NCBI RefSeq assembly: GCF_014874095.1
Contig: NZ_JADBEB010000001.1
Location: 2,480,001-2,544,000, forward strand
DNA length: 64,000 bases
From: Plantactinospora soyae
Lineage (GTDB): Bacteria; Actinomycetota; Actinomycetes; Mycobacteriales; Micromonosporaceae
Reading direction: 5' to 3'
Part shown: piece after piece, positions 8,207 through 17,049 of the stretch
How the letters are laid out: the number at the start of each line of letters is the position of its first letter
Numbering within the stretch: the stretch's first letter is position 1
The notes under the pieces: model-generated
Database searches by the model: none
The model's input: the letters and a program-made list of their open reading frames with translations, nothing else
Told to the model about the DNA's origin: nothing
Made by a program: the position numbers and the translations under genes

Positions 8207-11098
8207 ATGGCAGGGCAGGACGCAGGCTTCGGGCTCGGCGTCGATCTCGGAACCTCACACACCGTGGCGGTGCTGCGCTGGCCGGACGGGCGTACCAGGC
8301 CACTGCTCTTCGACGGGCAGCCGATCCTGCCGTCCGGCGTGTTCCTCGACTCCGCCGGGCGGGCGCACGTCGGGCGGGACGCCCAGCGGCTGGCCCAGGC
8401 CGATCCGGCCCGGTACGAGCCGAATCCCAAGCGACGGATCGACGAGTCGGCCGTACTTCTCGGCGACCGCGAGTTTCCGACCGTCGACCTGCTCGCCAGT
8501 GTGCTGGGCGCGGTGGCGAACGCGGCGGTCGAGGCCGTCGGCTTCCTGCCACCGGCCGTGCTCAGCTACCCGGCCACCTGGGGCGCCCGTCGGCGCGAGG
8601 CGCTGGCCGCCGCCGTCGGCCGGGCCGGCTGGCCGCCGGTGACCGGTACCGACGCGTCGTCCCGGCCCTCCGACAGCGACCCGTCGTTCCGGTCCACCAA
8701 CGGAACCCTGCTGGTGCCGGAGCCGGTCGCCGCCGCCCGCTACTTCGCCGACGTGCTGCGCCGACCGGTGCCGGTCGGTTCGGCCCTCGCGGTCTTCGAC
8801 TTCGGCGGCGGCACACTGGACATCGCGGTGGTCCGCAACGAGGGCATCGACGAGACGGGCCGCGCCCGGTTCGTGGTGATCGGCTCGGGCGGGGTCGCCG
8901 ACCTCGGCGGGCTCGATCTCGACGCGGCACTGGTCCAGCACCTCGGTGGGGTGATCGGCACCGCACACGGACCCGTCTGGCAGCAGCTCAGCCAACCGGT
9001 GACGGCCAGTCAGTGGCGCAGCCGCCGGCAGTTCTGGGACGACGTACGCGGGGCCAAGGAGATGTTGTCCCGGGCCACCACCGCCCCGGTCCCGGTACCC
9101 GGTGTCGAGCAGGCGTTGCACCTGACCCGGGACGAGCTGGAGAGCGTGGTCACCCCGCTGCTGCGCCGGGGCGTCTACGAGGCCGCCTCGGTGCTCGCGA
9201 ACTGCCGGTTGAGCGTCGACCAGCTCGCCGGGCTGTTCCTGGTCGGCGGATCGTCCCGGGTACCGCTGGTGGCCCGGCTGCTGCACGCCGACCTCGGGAT
9301 CGCGCCGACCGTACTCGAACAGCCGGAACTGCCGGTCGCCGAGGGCGCGCTCGCCGAGCTGTCCGGTACGGCGCTCGCGACCGTCGCGGCGCCGACGGTC
9401 CGGGATGCGGCCGGGGTGCCGACCAGCCCGGCCGCGCTCGGTACGGCGGCCCTGTCGGGGCAGGCCGGGCCCTACCAGGGCGGCCCGGTCGCGACCGTCT
9501 CCGCCCCACCGTCACAGAGCCCCGGTCCGCACCAGCAGGGCACCGGTCCGCACCAGCAGGGCGCCGGTCCGCACCAGCAGGGCACCGGTCCACACCAGCA
9601 GAGTCCTGGGCCGTACCCGGCGGGAGTGCCGGCCGGCCATTCGGGACGGCCGGACGGCTCGCCGCCGTACGGGGCCGGCTCGGCGCCCTCGTCCCCGAGC
9701 GGGCTGGCCGGGCTGGTCAAGCGCCCGCCACCCCGGGCGATCTGGATCGGCGCGGCTGCCCTGGTCGCGCTCCTCGCAGTGGTCGGCGCGGCGGCGTTGT
9801 ACCTGACCCGCGACCGTCACCCCGCCATCGACTTCGCGCCGTTCGCGGAGATCTCCCGGGTAGCCGCCCGCGTCGAGAACCCGACGTCACCGTTCACCGC
9901 GATGGCCGGCGACCGCGCGTACGTCGCCTATCAGCGGGAGGACCAGCAGCTGGACATCGCGGTGGCGCAGGTACAGGCGGATACGGCGGAGGTGTCGCGC
10001 TGGTTCACGACGGGCGCCCGTGCGGAGCGCTGGGACGGGATCAAGGCGCTGCCGGACGTACTGCTGGTCCGGGCGGACGCGGCCAGTACCAGCGCCCTCC
10101 GGGACCTGATCGCGTTCGACCCGGACAACGGCAAGCAACTGTGGAGCCGGCAGGTCCGCGGGGACGACCCCGTCTACTACTTCGACCAGTACGTCGTACT
10201 GCTCGACAGGACCGCCGCGACGGTGGTCGGGATCAACGCCCGTACCGGGAAGGAATGGAGCCAGCCGAGCCCCCAGGGCCAGTACGACAACGCCTCGGAG
10301 ATCTATGCGATGAACACCGCCGAAGAGGTCGGCGGGGCGGCATTGAACCCCAACGGTGATCCGGCGTTGCCCAACCGGGGCGACGACCCACGGCTGGTCC
10401 AGATCGGCGCGGACGGCTCGATCCGGGTGCTCGACGTGACGAACGGCCGGGTGCTCAAGACCCGTGCCAACGCGGCCGACACCGACGACTTCGTGCTGGC
10501 GTACGACGGTCAGCTCTTCGTGGCCTCGCCGACCGACGGCTACGGACTCGCCCGGTACGACCTGGCAACCCTCGGATCGCCGACGAACGTCTACACCGCA
10601 CCGGACAAGAGCCGTCGGCCCCGGGCATTGGAGCCGTGCGGCGAGGAGCAGGTCTGCCTGCTGGAGGGGACCGGTTCGGACGACGAGTCCACCGAACTGG
10701 TGGCGGTCCGGACCGACGACCGGGCGGACAGCCAGGAGCCGGCCTGGCGGAAGAAGGTGCCGCAGGCGCAGGGCCTCGTGCCGGTCGGCGAGAACATCCT
10801 GGTCCGGATCGGCTCGTCGGACCGGTCGTCGAGGCTCTTCACCCCGGACGGCGAGAACACGCTGACCCGGGACGGCGTGGCCGTACGCGTCGACGGTGGC
10901 AACGTGCTGGCGTTCGACGCGGAACTCACGACGTACGCCGACGACGCCAGCGTCGCCGGGGTGAACGTCGGCTCCGCCAAGACGACCGAGCTGGGCCAGC
11001 TCAAGAAGATCATCCCGGCTTCCTGCTCGTGGAACAGTTCGGTCATCGTCTGTCCTACCGGGTCCGAGTTCGTCTTCGCCCGGTTCACCGGTGGCTAG
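8207..11098 (+). CDS. Hsp70-like ATPase fused to a transmembrane segment and extracellular propeller-like domain
   Basis: A 963-aa membrane protein. Residues 8-390 form an actin/Hsp70-type ATPase: phosphate-1 loop GVDLGTSHT (11-19), phosphate-2 loop VFDFGGGTLDIAV (196-208) and adenosine motif LVGGSSR (345-351). There is no Hsp70 substrate-binding domain. A Pro/Gln/Gly linker (about 395-505) contains four GPHQQG-type repeats. One hydrophobic helix (about 511-535, IGAAALVALLAVVGAAALYL) follows, then a 425-residue beta-rich domain with FDPDNGKQLWSRQ-like segments resembling PQQ/WD propeller blades. The likely topology is ATPase inside and propeller outside. GGAGGA precedes ATG 8207. It lies just upstream of a conservon on the same strand. 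Function is unknown; sensing across the membrane is inference. Confidence 0.88.
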   Translation: MAGQDAGFGLGVDLGTSHTVAVLRWPDGRTRPLLFDGQPILPSGVFLDSAGRAHVGRDAQRLAQADPARYEPNPKRRIDESAVLLGDREFPTVDLLASVLGAVANAAVEAVGFLPPAVLSYPATWGARRREALAAAVGRAGWPPVTGTDASSRPSDSDPSFRSTNGTLLVPEPVAAARYFADVLRRPVPVGSALAVFDFGGGTLDIAVVRNEGIDETGRARFVVIGSGGVADLGGLDLDAALVQHLGGVIGTAHGPVWQQLSQPVTASQWRSRRQFWDDVRGAKEMLSRATTAPVPVPGVEQALHLTRDELESVVTPLLRRGVYEAASVLANCRLSVDQLAGLFLVGGSSRVPLVARLLHADLGIAPTVLEQPELPVAEGALAELSGTALATVAAPTVRDAAGVPTSPAALGTAALSGQAGPYQGGPVATVSAPPSQSPGPHQQGTGPHQQGAGPHQQGTGPHQQSPGPYPAGVPAGHSGRPDGSPPYGAGSAPSSPSGLAGLVKRPPPRAIWIGAAALVALLAVVGAAALYLTRDRHPAIDFAPFAEISRVAARVENPTSPFTAMAGDRAYVAYQREDQQLDIAVAQVQADTAEVSRWFTTGARAERWDGIKALPDVLLVRADAASTSALRDLIAFDPDNGKQLWSRQVRGDDPVYYFDQYVVLLDRTAATVVGINARTGKEWSQPSPQGQYDNASEIYAMNTAEEVGGAALNPNGDPALPNRGDDPRLVQIGADGSIRVLDVTNGRVLKTRANAADTDDFVLAYDGQLFVASPTDGYGLARYDLATLGSPTNVYTAPDKSRRPRALEPCGEEQVCLLEGTGSDDESTELVAVRTDDRADSQEPAWRKKVPQAQGLVPVGENILVRIGSSDRSSRLFTPDGENTLTRDGVAVRVDGGNVLAFDAELTTYADDASVAGVNVGSAKTTELGQLKKIIPASCSWNSSVIVCPTGSEFVFARFTGG
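9520..9603 (+). repeat. four 21-bp tandem repeats in the linker coding region
   Basis: Four in-frame 21-bp units encode G-P-H-Q-Q-G plus one variable residue. They sit in the disordered linker between the Hsp70-like ATPase and the membrane helix. Being in-frame and nearly identical at the DNA level, they could change in number by slippage and alter linker length without breaking the protein. Confidence 0.85.
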
Positions 11099-11255
11099 AC
11101 GACTCCCGCCGGCTTGCCGTCGACGCTTCGCCCAGCGATATCTGTCCAGTTAGGGGCCGGCGGTCCAGGCGTAATCGGGTACGATCCTGATCCACCACGT
11201 GCCTGAAGTGCGGTTCGTCGCTCCGTCCCGCCTGGATCTTCGCTCGAAGGTGAAA

Positions 11256-12719
11256 ATGACCCCTCTTCTCTCGTCCGGCCGCCCTTCGCCGGAGGGTCGC
11301 TTGCTGTGGTCGGCCACCTTCGCGGTCACGGCCCTCGCCGCAGCGGCGGGGGTGGCCGGCGTGGTGCTCAGCACCAGTCCGCGCGGGATGTCGGTCAGCG
11401 TGCTGGCGGCGGCGGTCGCGCTGCTGCTGTTGACGCTGCTGGGGATGCTGCGTCGCCGACAGGGGGCCGCCCGGGCCGCGTTCGCGCAGCACCAGCGGGA
11501 GACCGAGCGGCTGGTCCTGCGGCACCAGCAGCAGTTGGTGGAGCGCGAGGCCCAGTGGGCCGAGCGTGCCGAGGCGCGATCCGAAGCGGTGAACAAGGCC
11601 CTGGAACACCTCCTCCGGGTACGGCTCTCGGCAGCGTTGGCCGGTTCACCGGTGCCACCCGCCTACGACGACTCCGCGCTGGACGAGGTCGCGGCCAGCC
11701 TCGTCGACGGGGTGCTCGCCGAAGCGGCGAGTGCCCTGAAGCGGGCGGACGAGCGGGAAGAGTCGTTGCGGCTCGCGGTGGTGGCACTGTCCCGGCGGGT
11801 GCAGACGGCGGCACACTCCATCCAGGAGTCGGTGTCGCTGATGGCCGATCGGCATCAGCACGACCCGGACGTGGTGGAGTCGAGCATGCGGGTCGACCAT
11901 GCCGCCGCCCAGCAGGCACGGCACGCCCAGAGTCTGGCGGTGCTGTGCGGGGAGTGGCCGGGACAGCAGTGGCAGGAGCCACTGGCGATGGTGGACGTCG
12001 TCCGGGCCGCCTCGGCGCGGATCCTGGCGTACCAGCGGATCGAGGTCTCCGGCGACCAGGACGTGGCGGTGGCCGCCGAGGTGGTCGAACCGGTGATCCA
12101 CCTGGTGGCGGAGCTGCTGGCCAACGCCACCCAGTCGTCGCCGCCCGCGACGAGCGTGCCGGTGACCGTGCGGAGGGTGCAACGCGGCGCCGTGATCGAG
12201 ATCGACGACGGCGGTGTGGGGATGGACGCGCACCGGCTGGAGCAGGCTCGGGAAACGGTCTCCGGGCGCCGTCGGGCCGGGCTGAGCGACCTGGGCGAGA
12301 TTCCGCAGACCGGCCTCGCCGTCGTCGGGCACTACGTCCGCCGGCACGGGTTCCGCGCGGATCTGAGCGAGTCTCCGTACGGTGGGCTGCGGGCAGTGGT
12401 CCTGATTCCGGCGAAGGCCGTGGAAACCGTGGAACCTCCGGAGGCGGTCGCCACCCGTCGGCCCGACAGCCCGCCGGCCGGCCCGGTACGGCAGTCGGAG
12501 CCGGCGACGGCAGCCGAACCCGAAACCGCCGGTACACCGGCATCCGGCGCGACGCTTCCGCAGCGGCGCTCACGCAGGGGGCAGGCGGTTGCCGCCGTCC
12601 CGGACGAGCCGGCATCGACATCCGCCGCCCCGACACCGGAGCAGGCGGGCTCCTGGATGGGCGCTTTCATCGAAGGCGGCCGGACCGGCGAGGAACCGGG
12701 CCTGGCGGGTACCACCTGA
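11256..12719 (+). CDS. cvnA: conservon sensor kinase-like protein CvnA (nitrate/sulfonate-sensor-type histidine kinase)
   Basis: A 487-aa membrane protein. Two hydrophobic helices lie at about 17-40 and 46-66. A charged coiled coil (about 68-115) follows, then a dimerisation-like helical region, then a GHKL ATP-binding domain with N-box HLVAELLANAT (282-292), G1 box IDDGGVGM (about 316-323) and G2 GLAVVGHYVRRHG. The last 90 residues are a disordered Pro/Ala/Glu tail. There is no obvious phosphoacceptor histidine in an H-box, as expected for CvnA proteins. It heads a five-gene set (cvnA-B-C-D and P450) typical of Streptomyces and relatives. I chose ATG 11256 over an in-frame start at 11199 because it has a closer GAAGG and begins just before the first helix. 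Confidence 0.88.
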   Translation: MTPLLSSGRPSPEGRLLWSATFAVTALAAAAGVAGVVLSTSPRGMSVSVLAAAVALLLLTLLGMLRRRQGAARAAFAQHQRETERLVLRHQQQLVEREAQWAERAEARSEAVNKALEHLLRVRLSAALAGSPVPPAYDDSALDEVAASLVDGVLAEAASALKRADEREESLRLAVVALSRRVQTAAHSIQESVSLMADRHQHDPDVVESSMRVDHAAAQQARHAQSLAVLCGEWPGQQWQEPLAMVDVVRAASARILAYQRIEVSGDQDVAVAAEVVEPVIHLVAELLANATQSSPPATSVPVTVRRVQRGAVIEIDDGGVGMDAHRLEQARETVSGRRRAGLSDLGEIPQTGLAVVGHYVRRHGFRADLSESPYGGLRAVVLIPAKAVETVEPPEAVATRRPDSPPAGPVRQSEPATAAEPETAGTPASGATLPQRRSRRGQAVAAVPDEPASTSAAPTPEQAGSWMGAFIEGGRTGEEPGLAGTT

Positions 12720-12746
12720 CCGCCGACAACCGAAGGATGACGAACG

Positions 12747-13151
12747 ATGACGACGAAACAAGACCAGAACTGGATGCTGGCCGAGGTTGTGTCGGTGCCG
12801 TACGTCCGGCACGCCGTGGTGCTCTCCGCCGACGGCCTGGCGATGGTCCGCTCGGAGCACACCGATCCGGATGTCGCCGATCGGCTCGCGGCGGCCTGCT
12901 CCGGACTTCAGTCCCTCGGCCGGAGCGTGGGCCGGGAGTTCGGGTCGGGCGGGCGCTCGCTTCGTCATCTGATGGTCGAGTTCGATGGCGGGTACCTGTT
13001 CGTCCGGCGGGCCGGGGACGGCTCACACCTGGCGGTGGTGACCGAGCCGACCGTCGACCCGGCGCTGATCGCCCACCAGATGCAGACCCAGGTGAACAGG
13101 ATCGGTGAGCGAAACCTCGCCACGACGGCACGCCACGGTTCCGGGGCATGA
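12747..13151 (+). CDS. cvnB: roadblock/LC7-domain protein CvnB
   Basis: A 134-aa single-domain roadblock/LC7 protein. WMLAEVVSVPYVRHAVVLSADGLAM and the following helix/strand pattern match the family. In conservons and MglA/MglB-like systems such proteins act as partners or regulators of the small GTPase. It sits 27 bases after cvnA and 22 bases before cvnC in a clear operon. Cytosolic. Confidence 0.92.
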   Translation: MTTKQDQNWMLAEVVSVPYVRHAVVLSADGLAMVRSEHTDPDVADRLAAACSGLQSLGRSVGREFGSGGRSLRHLMVEFDGGYLFVRRAGDGSHLAVVTEPTVDPALIAHQMQTQVNRIGERNLATTARHGSGA

Positions 13152-13173
13152 CCGGACGGCGCGAGGGGCGGCG

Positions 13174-13545
13174 ATGACCTCTCCCGACCCCCGGGGCGGT
13201 GCCTACCGTGACTCGGCGCTGCGGCCGTACGTGCTGACGAAGGGCCGGGGTCGCCCGTCGCGCAACACGATCGGCATGGACACGCTGGTGATCGCGACGG
13301 ATCCGGCACCGTCGCTACCACTCTCGGCCGGCCGTCAGGAGCGTGCCCTGCTGGCCATGTGCCGAGGGCTGCTCTCCCTCGTCGAGGTCGCCGCCCGGCT
13401 GGAGTTGCCGGTGAGCGTCGTACGCGTGCTGGCGAGCGACCTGGTCGACTCCGGTCACCTGACCGCGCGGGCCGGTAGCCCGGGTGCCGCCCAACCATCC
13501 CGGGAACTACTCCAAGAGGTGCTGAATGGACTCCGTGCCCTCTGA
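13174..13545 (+). CDS. cvnC: DUF742 protein CvnC
   Basis: A 123-aa DUF742 protein with RDSALRPYVLTKGRGRPSRN at the N-terminus and a winged-helix-like C-terminal half (LSLVEVAARLELPVSVVRVLASDLVDSGHL). It is the third conserved component of conservons; its biochemical role is not established. I chose ATG 13174 because GAGGGG lies just upstream. A longer in-frame start at 13105 would overlap cvnB. Its 3' end overlaps cvnD by 20 bases, suggesting coupling. Confidence 0.9.
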   Translation: MTSPDPRGGAYRDSALRPYVLTKGRGRPSRNTIGMDTLVIATDPAPSLPLSAGRQERALLAMCRGLLSLVEVAARLELPVSVVRVLASDLVDSGHLTARAGSPGAAQPSRELLQEVLNGLRAL

Positions 13546-14164
13546 CGGGTACCTGCCCGGCAGTGTGACCAAGTCGGTGAAGATTCTCGTGGTCGGCAGT
13601 TTCGGAGTCGGCAAGACGACCCTGATCGGCGCGATCAGCGAGATCACCCCGCTCCGGACCGAGGAGATCCTGACCCAGGTCAGCGAGGGCGTGGACGATC
13701 TCACCGGCGTGGCCGGCAAGCGCACCACCACGGTGGCGATGGACTTCGGCCGGATCACGCTCAACGAGAGTCTGGCCCTGTACCTGTTCGGTACGCCCGG
13801 ACAGCGGCGGTTCTGGGACCTGTGGGAGGGGCTGGCCTCCGGCGCCGCCGGCGTGCTGGTGCTGGTCGACACCCGACCGGGTCGGTTGGAGGCCAGTTTC
13901 GAGGTGTTCGACCAGTTGGAGCTCGGCACCCAGATGCCGTTCGTGGTGGCGGTCAACCACTTTCCGGACACGGTCCGGCACAGCGTCGACGAACTGCGTA
14001 CCGCGTTGGATCTGCTGCCGGAGACGCCGATCCTGGACTGCGACGCCCGCGACCGGGCCTCGGTGCTGCACGCGTTGACCACTCTCGTCGAGTACGCCGT
14101 CGAGTCTGCCGGCGGCTCGGCTCCGGCCCAGAATGTTCCGGCCCCTCAGGAGGTGGTCTCGTGA
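13526..14164 (+). CDS. cvnD: conservon small GTPase-like protein CvnD
   Basis: A 212-aa ATP/GTP-binding protein of the CvnD family. Walker A is GSFGVGKTT (24-32), followed by the switch-II-like FGTPGQRRF and the nucleotide-specificity region VVAVNHF, where N-H replaces the usual NKxD. It is the predicted GTPase switch of the conservon membrane complex, with CvnB the likely partner. It overlaps cvnC by 20 bases and the P450 by 4 (GTGA). Confidence 0.93.
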   Translation: MDSVPSDGYLPGSVTKSVKILVVGSFGVGKTTLIGAISEITPLRTEEILTQVSEGVDDLTGVAGKRTTTVAMDFGRITLNESLALYLFGTPGQRRFWDLWEGLASGAAGVLVLVDTRPGRLEASFEVFDQLELGTQMPFVVAVNHFPDTVRHSVDELRTALDLLPETPILDCDARDRASVLHALTTLVEYAVESAGGSAPAQNVPAPQEVVS

Positions 14165-15435
14165 CAGCCGCGACCTTTCGCCGGGAGCCGGGTGCTCCCA
14201 CGTCTCTCGACGACATGACCGGACTGACGCCGCTGGTGTCGACGACGATGTGTCCGGAGCCGCAGCATGTCTTCACGAAGCTGCGGGAGGAGTACGGGCC
14301 GGTGGCGCCGGTCGAACTCGAACCGGGAATCAACGGCTGGCTCGTCCTGGGTTACCAGGAGGTCCTGACGGTTGCCCGGCAGGAACAGGCGTTCGCCGCC
14401 GACCCGGTCAACTGGTCGGTAAACCGGGACGACAGGCTCGCGCCGGACTCGCGGATCCGCGCGATGATGACGCCGTACGACAACGCCTTCTTCACCGACG
14501 GCGAGCGGCACCGGCGGCTGCGTGCCCCGATCGATGCCGGGCTCGGCCGGATCGACCAGCGGCAGTTGCGGCGCGCCGTGGCGGCCCTGTGCACCGACGT
14601 GATCGCCGACTTCGTGGGTCGGGGCGAGGCCGACCTGGTCGCCGACTACGCCGCGATCATCCCGGTGCTCTCGATGGCGGACGTGTTCGGCCTGGACGCC
14701 GCCCAGGGGCGTGCCCTCTACAAGGGCCTGCTGGAGCTGTACTCCTGGGAGGGCGACGCCGCAGCCGCCTACGGACGGGTCGTGGGGCTCATCGCCGAGG
14801 CGGTGGCGGCACGCCGGACGGCACCGACGCAGGACCTGACCAGTTTCCTCACCGAGCATCCGGACCTGCACAGCGACGCCGAGATCTACGACACCATGCT
14901 GTTGCTGATCGTGGGGGCGAACGAGAACGCCATCAACTGGATAAGCCAGACGCTGCGGCTGATGCTCACCGACGCGCGGTTCGGTGGGCGCCTGCGGGGC
15001 GGCCGGCTCGGGGTGGACGACGCGCTGGACGAGGTGCTGTGGCGGGACCCGCCCTTCACCAACGTGGCGGCCCGGTACGCGCTGAAGGACATGGAGCTGG
15101 GTGGGCAGTCGATCCGGCGTGGTGACGCGCTGATCCTCGGGCTGGCCGCCGCCAACGCCGATCCTCGGATCCATACCGGAGGTGGGACCTCCGCCGAGGT
15201 CGGCAACCGGGCGCACGTTTCCTGGAGCGCCGGTCCGCACTCCTGTCCGGCTCGGCTCCCGGCCCGGCTGATCGTCCGTACCGCCGTCGAGACCGCCCTG
15301 CATCGGCTGCCGGGAGTCCGGCTGGCGATTCCGGCCGAGGAGGTGGCGCCGGTCGACTCGGCGTGGACCCGTGGCCCGGCGGCGCTACCGGTGCGCTTCA
15401 CGCCCGTCCAGCAGTTCGGCTCCGACCAGCCCTGA
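14161..15435 (+). CDS. conservon-associated cytochrome P450, CYP157-like, lacking ExxR
   Basis: A 424-aa P450 whose GTG overlaps the cvnD stop (GTGA), making it the fifth gene of the conservon. The predicted heme-thiolate cysteine is C362 in SWSAGPHSCPARL, where the usual Phe and Gly positions are changed. The K-helix reads D-E291-V-L-W294-R-D-P-P: tryptophan stands where the invariant ExxR arginine should be, as reported for the CYP157 family of Streptomyces. The I-helix reads GANEN, lacking the usual oxygen-handling threonine. Soluble; needs external ferredoxin/reductase, none of which is encoded nearby. The substrate is unknown, and catalytic activity is uncertain given the three altered motifs. 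Confidence 0.88.
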   Translation: MTAATFRREPGAPTSLDDMTGLTPLVSTTMCPEPQHVFTKLREEYGPVAPVELEPGINGWLVLGYQEVLTVARQEQAFAADPVNWSVNRDDRLAPDSRIRAMMTPYDNAFFTDGERHRRLRAPIDAGLGRIDQRQLRRAVAALCTDVIADFVGRGEADLVADYAAIIPVLSMADVFGLDAAQGRALYKGLLELYSWEGDAAAAYGRVVGLIAEAVAARRTAPTQDLTSFLTEHPDLHSDAEIYDTMLLLIVGANENAINWISQTLRLMLTDARFGGRLRGGRLGVDDALDEVLWRDPPFTNVAARYALKDMELGGQSIRRGDALILGLAAANADPRIHTGGGTSAEVGNRAHVSWSAGPHSCPARLPARLIVRTAVETALHRLPGVRLAIPAEEVAPVDSAWTRGPAALPVRFTPVQQFGSDQP

Positions 15436-15514
15436 CCACTCGTTCCGGCTCGCGGGCGCCGGCACTTGACGGTACGTCGCCCGGGGCGAGCGTCGGCACC
15501 GGCCGGCGTACGGG

Positions 15515-16159
15515 TCAACCGGAGGCAGGCTCCCGGGTGAGTCGGCGGGTGGTGGCGTGCAGCCCGAAGAGGGTGTAGCCGACCAGGATCGGGGTCAGCA
15601 GGGGCAGGATGAGTGCGCAGAGTACGGCCGCCAGTGCGACCGTACCGGCGGTGCCGATCAGCGTGGCCGGCCGGGCCAGCACGATCCGGCCGGCTGCCCG
15701 GGCGGCGACGCGCCAGCCCTGTCCCGCCTGCCGGCCGAGTTGCACCACGGTCAGCCCGGCGAAGCCGCCGGCCGCCGCGGTCAGGACGGCGGTGACCGCG
15801 ACCAGCACCGTGCCGCCCGGTACGACGCCCCGACTGAGCGCCAGCAGGTTCACCGTGAGTACGGCGGCAGCGGCGACGCCGATCACGGTCGCCACGATCC
15901 CGGGCAGCAGCGCCCGGCGCAGGTCGTGCAGCACCGGTCGTACGCCGGGCCAGCTTCCGTTCTCGATCCAGTGGTGCAGCGCGGCACTGCCGGTGGCGAC
16001 CGCGGCTCCCGCGGTGACCACCGGCAGCGCGGCGAGGGTGACGACGATGCCGAGCAGCGCCAGGTCGGTGGCGTTGCGCAGAGTGTCCCGCCAGTCGGGT
16101 CGGGTCGCGGCCGGGCCGGCCGGCTCCTCCGGCCAGTTCGGGGCGGGTTGTCCGGTCAC
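15515..16159 (-). CDS. YesL-like (DUF624) membrane protein of the sugar-transport operon
   Basis: A 214-aa integral membrane protein with about five or six hydrophobic helices. YesL/DUF624 proteins are usually encoded next to carbohydrate ABC importers; their exact role is unknown. I chose GTG at 16159 because it overlaps the stop of the upstream permease (GTGA). The frame is open further but reads as permease antisense. It is the last gene of the lacI-SBP-permease-permease operon and converges on the P450 gene. Confidence 0.78.
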   Translation of the reverse strand: MTGQPAPNWPEEPAGPAATRPDWRDTLRNATDLALLGIVVTLAALPVVTAGAAVATGSAALHHWIENGSWPGVRPVLHDLRRALLPGIVATVIGVAAAAVLTVNLLALSRGVVPGGTVLVAVTAVLTAAAGGFAGLTVVQLGRQAGQGWRVAARAAGRIVLARPATLIGTAGTVALAAVLCALILPLLTPILVGYTLFGLHATTRRLTREPASG

Positions 16160-17049
16160 CCCTTGAGCCCACTGGTGTTGATGCCCTCGACCAGCATCCG
16201 CTGGAAGGCGATGAAGAACAGGAACACCGGCAGCAGCGACAGCAGCGACATCGCGAACATCGGCCCGACCGCGCTCTGGCTGGTCGAGTCGATGAACAGG
16301 GTCAGCGCCACCGGCACCGTGTAGTCCTCCAGGTCGGAGAGGTAGACCAACTGTCGGAAGAAGTCGTTCCAGGTCCAGATGAACGAGAAGATAGCGGTCG
16401 TGACCAGCGCCGGTCGGCTCAGCGGCAGAATCACATGCCGGAAGATACCGTACGAGGTCGCGCCGTCGATCTTGGCTGCTTCGTCCAGTTCGCGAGGGAT
16501 GCCCCGCATGAACTGCACCATCAGGAAGACGAAGAACGCCTCGGTGGCGAGGAACTGTGGCACCACCAGCGGCAGGTACGGCCAGGCCGCCCCGACCATC
16601 TGCGTCTTCTGGAACAGGATGTACTGCGGCACGATCAGTACGTGACCGGGCAGCAGCAGCGTACCGATCATGATGGCGAACCAGAACCCGCGCAGCCGGA
16701 ACCGCAACCGGGCGAAGGCGTACGCGGCGAGCAGGCAGGAGACGGCGTTGCCGACCACGGTGAGCAGGCTCACCACCGCGCTGTTCAGGAAGAACCGGCC
16801 GAAGCTGACGTCGAAGTTGCCCCAACCGTTGCTGAAGTTGCCCGGGGTGAACTCCCGGGGCAGCAGCCCGATGTTGCTGACGATCTCTTCCTGCGACTTG
16901 AACGAGGTGCCGATCATCCAGAACAGCGGATAGAGGACCACCGCCAGGATCGCGATCAGGACGAGCAGCCGGCCGACCTGCCGGCCGGCGCCACGGCGAC
17001 GGCCGGCGACCGTACCGCGCTGGGGAAGGGTCGGAGTCTGGGCGACCAT
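16156..17049 (-). CDS. sugar ABC transporter permease, MalG-like
   Basis: A 297-aa inner-membrane permease of the carbohydrate-uptake-1 family with six predicted helices. The cytoplasmic EAA loop that docks the ATPase reads ELDEAAKIDGATSYGIFRHV. The family-typical C-terminus INTSGLKG is present. ATG 17049 overlaps the preceding permease stop by one base (ATGA-type). It pairs with the MalF-like permease and lipoprotein directly upstream. No ATPase is in this operon; the orphan MsiK-type ATPase at 35.8 kb is the likely energiser. Confidence 0.93.
   Translation of the reverse strand: MVAQTPTLPQRGTVAGRRRGAGRQVGRLLVLIAILAVVLYPLFWMIGTSFKSQEEIVSNIGLLPREFTPGNFSNGWGNFDVSFGRFFLNSAVVSLLTVVGNAVSCLLAAYAFARLRFRLRGFWFAIMIGTLLLPGHVLIVPQYILFQKTQMVGAAWPYLPLVVPQFLATEAFFVFLMVQFMRGIPRELDEAAKIDGATSYGIFRHVILPLSRPALVTTAIFSFIWTWNDFFRQLVYLSDLEDYTVPVALTLFIDSTSQSAVGPMFAMSLLSLLPVFLFFIAFQRMLVEGINTSGLKG

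Noticed and set aside
9520-9603. 21-bp repeats considered as a regulatory iteron array
   Set aside because: They are in-frame coding repeats within the linker of the Hsp70-like protein.
15436-15514. Possible terminator between the convergent P450 and YesL-like genes
   Set aside because: Several short GC-rich complementary segments exist, but no single continuous stem longer than about 8 bp could be drawn.
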